Of a DNA stretch of 11,002 nt, positions 6,521-11,002 are shown piece by piece. Numbering within the stretch: position 1 is the first letter of the stretch; every line of letters begins with the position of its first letter. This DNA comes from an uncultured Lachnospiraceae bacterium (lineage in GTDB: Bacteria > Bacillota > Clostridia > Lachnospirales > Lachnospiraceae): positions 1 to 11,002 of the forward strand of contig CANQEB010000066.1 in NCBI GenBank assembly GCA_947594085.1, read 5' to 3'. The translations under genes and the position numbers were made by a program. The notes below the pieces were generated by a model that saw only the letters and a list, made by a program, of their open reading frames with translations, was not told the DNA's origin and ran no database searches.

Positions 6521-8134
6521 ATGAAGCAAAATTCCTTTCCCCAAATGTCACGTTCCCGCCGTGTTCGCACATGGCTGATTCTCATCCTTTTACTGGTCTG
6601 TATGACCGGCAGCCGTACCGTGCACCTGACTGCCTCCGCGGCAAAAGAGTCCTCCTCAAAGGCAACCGCCAAGACCCTGACAGTCATGTTCAGGGACAAC
6701 AGCGGCAAATACCTCAAAAAACGCGGTAAAAATTGGTACCTGTATAATAAGGATCGTCAACCTCTTAAGGGGCTTCGATACCTGAATATTGCCAAAACCG
6801 AAAATCTTCTCTCCGGTTTCTACATGTTCGACCAGAAAGGTTGCCTGATACAGGAAAAAACAGTCTATCAATTCAAGGACAAAACGGTCAAGGGCGTCAC
6901 CTTCAATGGATTGTATTGTACGACAGACACGGGACGTTTTCCTGTCAAAGAAGGACTCCGCATAATTCCCATCACCCGGAAGTACGGAAAGATATTCGGC
7001 GGCTACTATTATACTCGAATGTATGGAAAAATTTCTGGAAAGGCTCAGATGCGCCGTCTCAAAAACATTCAGATCGGGAAGCGATTGTTCGACGGCTACT
7101 ACTATTTCGACCAGGACGGACGTCTCTGCACACGGGCAGGTTTCTACACCGTCAATCAGAAAATCGGCTCCAAATCCTTCAAGGGCAAGTACTATTTCGG
7201 AGGAGACGCCGGAAAGCTCGTTCAAAAAAGCGGCTGGGTCGTCTACAATCAACAGCTGTATTGCATCAACGCAAGCGGAAAGATGCTCACCAGCTGTTGG
7301 CTAGGGCCTTACTATCTGCAGGCCGACGGGACCATCGCATACAGCAAGAGAGTCCCCGATGGCGGATATGTCGGATATGACGGGCGAAAATGTTCCGGCC
7401 CGGATGCCGCGCTTTCAACACTCAGCTCGCAGCTCAGAAGTATGGTGTACAGTTACAGCGGCACTTGGTCCGTCTATGTGAAGGATCTGAAGACCGGAGG
7501 CGTTATCAACATCAGCGATCGCTCCATGTATCCTGCCAGCACAATCAAGGCTTTCGTCATGGCCTCCACCTATGATCGGATTTACCGCGGAAAGCTCGCT
7601 TATAGCTCAACCATACGCAGCCTATTGAACAATATGATCACGATCAGCGACAACGAATCCTACAATGCCCTCGTGCGCTACAACAGCAGCTCAGGGAGCT
7701 TCCTCGCGGGCGCGGCAGAAGTCAACAACTACCTGAGTCGGAACGGCTACTCGTACACACGCTGCCGCCACACACTGCATCCGTCTTCCTCTGCACACAT
7801 AGGAAGCGGGAGCAATACAACTTCTGCAAAAGAATGTGGAATTCTGCTCGAAAGAATATACCGTGGACAGTGTGTGTCCGCAGCCTACTCAAGAGAAATG
7901 CTGAACCTGCTTCTCGCTCAGACAAGACGTTGGAAAATCCCATCCGGGGTTCCTTCCGGCGTGAAAGTCGCCAACAAAACCGGAGAGACCAGCAATGTTC
8001 AAAATGATATCGCTATCGTCTTCGGTCCGAAAACGGACTATGTACTCTGCATTTTCTCGGAAACCGGAAACGAATACTACTCAAATACAAGGATTCGCAG
8101 CATCTCTCAGAAAGTGTACAACTTCCTGAACTGA
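6521..8134 (+). CDS. Secreted class A beta-lactamase/DD-peptidase-like serine hydrolase with wall-binding repeats
   Basis: A 537-aa secreted protein. A basic N-terminus (RSRRVR), a hydrophobic run (residues 18-29) and a TASAA end at about 38-41 form a signal peptide. Residues about 50-300 contain degenerate cell-wall-binding repeats, for example LFDGYYYFDQDGRLC and SGWVVYNQQLYCINASGKML. Residues about 310-537 are a penicillin-recognising serine hydrolase domain with its three motifs in order: Ser340-Thr-Ile-Lys343 (SxxK), Ser376-Asp-Asn378 (SDN) and Lys486-Thr-Gly488 (KTG). Between SDN and the NTTSA segment I find no ExxLN omega-loop motif, whose Glu drives deacylation in true class A beta-lactamases. 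Peptidoglycan peptidase activity or penicillin binding is therefore at least as likely as antibiotic hydrolysis. It is divergent from the 237-aa gene and converges on the regulator gene. Confidence 0.88.
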   Translation: MKQNSFPQMSRSRRVRTWLILILLLVCMTGSRTVHLTASAAKESSSKATAKTLTVMFRDNSGKYLKKRGKNWYLYNKDRQPLKGLRYLNIAKTENLLSGFYMFDQKGCLIQEKTVYQFKDKTVKGVTFNGLYCTTDTGRFPVKEGLRIIPITRKYGKIFGGYYYTRMYGKISGKAQMRRLKNIQIGKRLFDGYYYFDQDGRLCTRAGFYTVNQKIGSKSFKGKYYFGGDAGKLVQKSGWVVYNQQLYCINASGKMLTSCWLGPYYLQADGTIAYSKRVPDGGYVGYDGRKCSGPDAALSTLSSQLRSMVYSYSGTWSVYVKDLKTGGVINISDRSMYPASTIKAFVMASTYDRIYRGKLAYSSTIRSLLNNMITISDNESYNALVRYNSSSGSFLAGAAEVNNYLSRNGYSYTRCRHTLHPSSSAHIGSGSNTTSAKECGILLERIYRGQCVSAAYSREMLNLLLAQTRRWKIPSGVPSGVKVANKTGETSNVQNDIAIVFGPKTDYVLCIFSETGNEYYSNTRIRSISQKVYNFLN

Positions 8135-8160
8135 CCAAAGAAACAGCAAAGCGCTGCGAA

Positions 8161-8199
8161 TATGGAGCCTGAAACTAGCTGCTCGCGTCTCAGGCCATA
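8161..8199. repeat. Imperfect stem-loop between convergent genes
   Basis: TATGG-AG-CCTGA (8161-8172) can pair with TCAGGCCATA (8190-8199) if two bases bulge out. The right arm includes the stop codon of the minus-strand regulator gene. There is no T-run on either side, so it is at best a weak shared transcript end for the two convergent genes. Confidence 0.35.
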
Positions 8200-9383
8200 G
8201 CAGAGATCTCCGCCAGCTCATACGCCACATTGCACTGATACCTGCCTGCGTGTTTTCTGAAATTCCTGCAAATTCGGTTGGCCACCGCCTCTCCGGATTC
8301 AAAGGAGCACGCAGGTAACAAAACGATATACTGCGTCGGGCTGTATCTCGCGACCACGTCCCCGGCCCGCAATGACTCGCAGATCATTCTCTCCAGAATA
8401 TCCATCGCCTTCCCGATCGCAGATCCGGTCTTGTCCTCCGCAAAGCTGAATCCCTTCGTCTGGATCGTCATCAGCATCAAATACTCGGCGATCCCAAGCC
8501 GTGTAACCCGGCGGGCTTCTATGCGGTATATCTGCCGAAATACGCCATACTCACACAGATAGGCTCCGGACGGCTGACCATGTTCCTTTGTCTCCTCAAT
8601 CAAGCCCGCTATGTTGGAAATCGAACCGCCGCTCTCGCGCATCAGATTCTGATAGATCTCCTGCATCCGCCCGGAAACGCGGATCCCCATGTTTTCGTAG
8701 AAAAGCTTCCTCGTTCTCTCATAATGAGTAACCGCAAGCTTGTATTTCTTCTGTCCCTTCAAGCTCTCAAGCATCCAGCAGTGAACATCCTCATCATACG
8801 CATCCACCGCCAGCGCTTGATTGCATATTTGCTCCAGTCGATCCCACTTTCGCTTTGATTTGTATATCTCGCAAAGCGTCTTCACGATGTCCATAAACAG
8901 AGACTGATACCAGATTGTCTTCGAGAGGATCCAGGGCTCCTCCGCAATCCTGGCAGAGACATTGCCCTGATAGCACTCGATCGCCTCTTCACAGAGCTGC
9001 TCGACTGCCTTATCGTCGGCTTGGTTCTCGCGAACTTTGGCCGCCAAAACCTCGAACCACTCATAGTCCGATTCCACCTCAATCTCGGGGTTCCACTGAT
9101 ATGCACCCGGGAGCGTACAGATAAACTGCTCTTTGCCGAGCTCCTTCATGACCATCCGCAGGCGATACATAAGATTCTTCAGCGCTCCCTCCGGACTCTT
9201 GCTCTCATCCTCCCAGAATACCTCAATCAGCCTCTGGTGAGACAGAATCGTATCCCTATTGACAAGAATATAGGCTAACATACGAGTCAGTTTCTTAGAG
9301 TGCAACGTCTCCTCGGTCAGAATTTTCTCACCGTTTGTCAGTGTGAACTTTCCAAATAACTGTAATTTTATCTTCGTCTTCAT
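8190..9383 (-). CDS. SARP/BTAD-type transcriptional regulator with degenerate GGDEF-like C-terminus
   Basis: A 397-aa cytoplasmic regulator. Residues 1 to about 95 are an OmpR/SARP-type winged-helix DNA-binding domain (KIKLQLFGKFTL, then LAYILVNRD, FWEDESKSPEGALKNLMYRL). Residues about 100-260 fit a bacterial transcriptional activator (BTAD) helical repeat domain (YDEDVHCWMLESLKGQKKYK, ALxxYERTRKLF-like). Residues about 275-397 resemble a GGDEF domain: the RSYPTQ-like signature reads RYSPTQYIVLLP (from Arg346), where active enzymes have RYGGDEF, so cyclic-di-GMP synthesis is not expected. The frame extends to a GTG at 9431 (413 aa), but the domain begins right after the ATG at 9383 and neither start has a good Shine-Dalgarno. 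It probably regulates nearby or distant operons; whether the C-terminal domain senses a nucleotide or mediates pairing is open. Confidence 0.85.
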   Translation of the reverse strand: MKTKIKLQLFGKFTLTNGEKILTEETLHSKKLTRMLAYILVNRDTILSHQRLIEVFWEDESKSPEGALKNLMYRLRMVMKELGKEQFICTLPGAYQWNPEIEVESDYEWFEVLAAKVRENQADDKAVEQLCEEAIECYQGNVSARIAEEPWILSKTIWYQSLFMDIVKTLCEIYKSKRKWDRLEQICNQALAVDAYDEDVHCWMLESLKGQKKYKLAVTHYERTRKLFYENMGIRVSGRMQEIYQNLMRESGGSISNIAGLIEETKEHGQPSGAYLCEYGVFRQIYRIEARRVTRLGIAEYLMLMTIQTKGFSFAEDKTGSAIGKAMDILERMICESLRAGDVVARYSPTQYIVLLPACSFESGEAVANRICRNFRKHAGRYQCNVAYELAEISAMA

Positions 9384-9472
9384 AATACCGCTCTGCTCTC
9401 TGTTCCGGGCAGTCGCATTTGCTTCTGCCACTGTGCAAAGTTTCCATTGAATCGTACAGTCAAATCGGTCAC

Positions 9473-9508
9473 GAAAATTTACTTACTGGTATTATACATG
9501 AAATTTTC
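9473..9508 (-). promoter_or_regulatory. Probable promoter region of the regulator, with inverted repeat around the -10 box
   Basis: A perfect minus-strand TATAAT lies at 9491-9496, but no good -35 box is at the usual distance, so the promoter may need an activator. GAAAATTT (9473-9480) and AAATTTTC (9501-9508) are perfect inverted repeats around this box. This is a plausible operator, perhaps for autoregulation. Confidence 0.45.
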
Positions 9509-9532
9509 ACAAATTGCGAGACTTTTTTGTGA
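9507..9532. repeat. 7-bp inverted repeat TCACAAA-N12-TTTGTGA upstream of the regulator
   Basis: TCACAAA (9507-9513) and TTTGTGA (9526-9532) are perfect inverted repeats with a 12-base gap. They lie where the -35 region of the regulator promoter would be and overlap the edge of the previous inverted repeat by two bases. The layout suits a dimeric DNA-binding protein; no identity is assigned. Confidence 0.5.
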
Positions 9533-9598
9533 CTCATAAAAAGAACAACAGAATATTTAAAATAATCAAAAAGTATTGAGCTGCCAAATGACGCCAAA

Positions 9599-10528
9599 CT
9601 ACTCAAGAATTAGCTCATCCACCGTCACAAACTCGTATCCCTGCCCTTGAAGGGTATCTACAATCTGAAGGGCTGCCTGTACAGATGATCTGTAATAGTC
9701 ATGCAAGAGAATGATATCCCCGTTTTCCGTATCCTCCAGCACACGCCGTACAATATCCGACACGTTTCTTGTTGTCCAGTCCTTCGGGTCCACATCCCAG
9801 AGCACCGGAATCATCACAAAAGAACACTCCAGCTCCTTGTTCCACTCGCCGAACGGCGGCCGCACAAACTCGGTATCCTTCCCCGTCAATTCCCGGATCA
9901 AAGCGCTCGTCTTCTCGATTTGCTCACAGGCATCCGCCTTGCTCATATCGCTGATCTTGACATGGTTGTACGTGTGGTTTCCGATCAAATGTCCCTCCTC
10001 GTCCATGCGCCGAATCAGCTCCTCGTTACCCGGAATGTTCTCCCCAACCACGAAAAAAGTCGCCTTCACCCCGCGCTCCTTCAGGCCGTCCAGCAATTCC
10101 TCCGTGTAGACAGGATGCGGGCCGTCGTCAAACGTGAGTGCCACACGGCTGCGCTCTCCGGAATCCGGAAGCGCCTCCGGGTTCGGATCTGAGGTCGGGG
10201 CTGAATCCATCCGCCCTACCGCAGCGGCAGTCATCACGCTCTCCGTATTCTGCACGGCCACCGTATCGTCTTTCTCTGCGTGCAATCCGGTCAAAATTGC
10301 CGCTCCTGCTTTTTCCGCATCCTGTCCGTCCGTTTCAGCCGTCTCCACACTGCCCGATCGCGGTCGATCCCTTGCGATCCTCACAATACCCGTATAAGCG
10401 GAAGAGGCCAGAATTGCCGCCAATCCCCAGAAAAACAGGGACCTCACAATTCTGGCTCCAAACCCTGCAAATATGCCGTTTCGCTCCGGCTTCTTATTGT
10501 CATTATTTTTAGCATGCTTCGCTCTCAT
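9599..10528 (-). CDS. Membrane-anchored polysaccharide deacetylase (CE4/NodB family)
   Basis: A 309-aa protein. After a basic, Asn/Lys-rich N-terminus, residues about 28-49 form one membrane helix (signal anchor), so the enzyme faces outwards. A linker rich in Ala, Asp and Glu (about 50-128) precedes the NodB domain. The CE4 motifs are complete: TFDDGPH with Asp134/Asp135, HTYNH with the metal ligands His185 and His189, RPPFGEW, DVDPKDW, and LLHD near the end. These enzymes use a divalent metal to remove acetyl groups from peptidoglycan N-acetylglucosamine/muramic acid or other surface glycans. All key residues are present, so it should be active; the glycan cannot be told from sequence. The ATG at 10528 is used because it starts the anchor, although only a weak GGGTG precedes it. 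Confidence 0.93.
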   Translation of the reverse strand: MRAKHAKNNDNKKPERNGIFAGFGARIVRSLFFWGLAAILASSAYTGIVRIARDRPRSGSVETAETDGQDAEKAGAAILTGLHAEKDDTVAVQNTESVMTAAAVGRMDSAPTSDPNPEALPDSGERSRVALTFDDGPHPVYTEELLDGLKERGVKATFFVVGENIPGNEELIRRMDEEGHLIGNHTYNHVKISDMSKADACEQIEKTSALIRELTGKDTEFVRPPFGEWNKELECSFVMIPVLWDVDPKDWTTRNVSDIVRRVLEDTENGDIILLHDYYRSSVQAALQIVDTLQGQGYEFVTVDELILE

Positions 10529-10532
10529 ACTG

Positions 10533-10568
10533 CACCCGGTGTTTTTTCTTTATATATATGACACCCGG
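10533..10568 (-). repeat. CCGGGTG direct repeat flanking an AT-rich -10-like run
   Basis: On the minus strand CCGGGTG occurs at 10562-10568 and 10533-10539, with first bases 29 bases apart. Between them is TATATATAAAG (about 10549-10559), which could contain a -10 box for the deacetylase gene, although I find no -35 box. The copy nearer the gene is part of the near-palindrome CACCGGGTG. A regulatory site is possible. Confidence 0.35.
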
Positions 10569-10638
10569 AGAATTTACATGCTGAATCATGCTTTTATGAT
10601 CTCGATGGCAAGTGCCTCAGACGGATTCAAACTGCAGC

Positions 10639-11002
10639 CTACACGTTCTGCTCTTCTGCCGTCTGCTCCTTTGCAGCTGTCTCATCTGCCGCTTCCGGCA
10701 CGTCCTCAAGGTCCGCATCTGTCGCTGACTCTCCTTCCGATTCCGCCGAAATTGCCACATGATCCATCTCTGGCGTGCCCTCCGACTCCTCCTCCACTGC
10801 CGGCACTTCTGCTGACTCCGACGGGCTCACCCCGAGATATTCATCGTGGAAACGCTTTTTCATGAGAACGCACGCAACATAGACCAGCGCACCCGTCATG
10901 CTTGTCATGCTCATGATAAAGAAGAGCAGGCCCGGAAGGAGGCGGACCAGCTGAATGAGACAATCCGGAAACTGGAGCGGTTTAATCTGGAGATATCGTT
11001 TA
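10639..11002 (-). CDS. C-terminal end of a membrane protein with a long acidic tail; 5' end outside the window
   Basis: The minus-strand frame stays open from the right window edge (first full codon 11001-10999) to a TAG at 10639, so about 120 residues are visible and the beginning is missing. A hydrophobic segment (LIQLVRLLPGLLFFIMSM, continuing to ALVYVACVLMKKR) gives one or two membrane helices ending in a positive-inside KKR. The tail of about 68 residues is very acidic, roughly one third Asp/Glu, with repeated AEE and SEGE-like pieces. A short 91-aa gene starting at the ATG 10914 is less likely, because no Shine-Dalgarno precedes that ATG and the upstream codons are normal. I do not recognise the family. 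It is upstream of the deacetylase on the same strand, with a 110-base gap. Confidence 0.6.
   Translation of the reverse strand, partial: KRYLQIKPLQFPDCLIQLVRLLPGLLFFIMSMTSMTGALVYVACVLMKKRFHDEYLGVSPSESAEVPAVEEESEGTPEMDHVAISAESEGESATDADLEDVPEAADETAAKEQTAEEQNV

Noticed and set aside
8161..8199. Strong bidirectional terminator between the serine hydrolase and the regulator
   Set aside because: The stem is bulged and no T-run follows on either strand. It is kept only as a low-confidence repeat.
10915..11002. A plus-strand frame reading EEQARKEADQLNETIRKLE, like a coiled coil
   Set aside because: It has no start codon or ribosome site in this window and is the exact codon-phase complement of a hydrophobic membrane helix on the minus strand. 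Complements of Leu-rich codons give Glu, Lys and Gln.

Overview
The window looks like chromosomal DNA of a Gram-positive member of the Clostridia, most likely Lachnospiraceae. This is inferred from four things: secreted proteins carrying many choline/cell-wall-binding-type repeats, a GH94 cellobiose phosphorylase close to clostridial versions, BTAD-type regulators, and genes near 50% GC separated by much more AT-rich spacers. I see no rRNA, tRNA, CRISPR array, transposase or phage gene.

Layout. (1) 2-580 (+) is the C-terminal end of a cellobiose phosphorylase, closed by a strong intrinsic terminator. (2) 854-2653 (+) has a good promoter and encodes a secreted protein of about 18 cell-wall-binding repeats plus an NlpC/P60 peptidase. 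(3) 2654-3079 is a convergent, AT-rich spacer (about 34% GC). It holds a nested palindrome and three perfect DnaA boxes, two of them in direct tandem. (4) 6350 to 3080 (-) is a probable two-gene unit. A 237-aa protein with an internal repeat block and an Arg-rich tail is followed by a membrane-anchored protein of about 824 aa, with a propeller-like middle and a C39-peptidase-like C-terminus that seems to lack catalytic residues. (5) 6521-8134 (+) is divergent from that unit. It encodes a secreted protein that joins degenerate wall-binding repeats to a class A beta-lactamase/DD-peptidase-like serine hydrolase. (6) 9383 to 8190 (-) is a SARP/BTAD-type regulator with a degenerate GGDEF-like C-terminus. 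(7) 10528 to 9599 (-) is a membrane-anchored CE4 polysaccharide deacetylase. (8) 11002 to 10639 (-) is the end of a membrane protein with a long acidic tail, cut by the window edge.

Apart from the sugar phosphorylase, the recognisable enzymes act on the cell envelope: a peptidoglycan endopeptidase, a penicillin-recognising-type serine hydrolase and a polysaccharide deacetylase. A SARP-like regulator lies among them. A shared envelope role is an inference from proximity, because the genes are in several transcription units and on both strands. The least explained parts are the DnaA-box spacer, the 237-aa/824-aa pair and the regulator's altered GGDEF domain.
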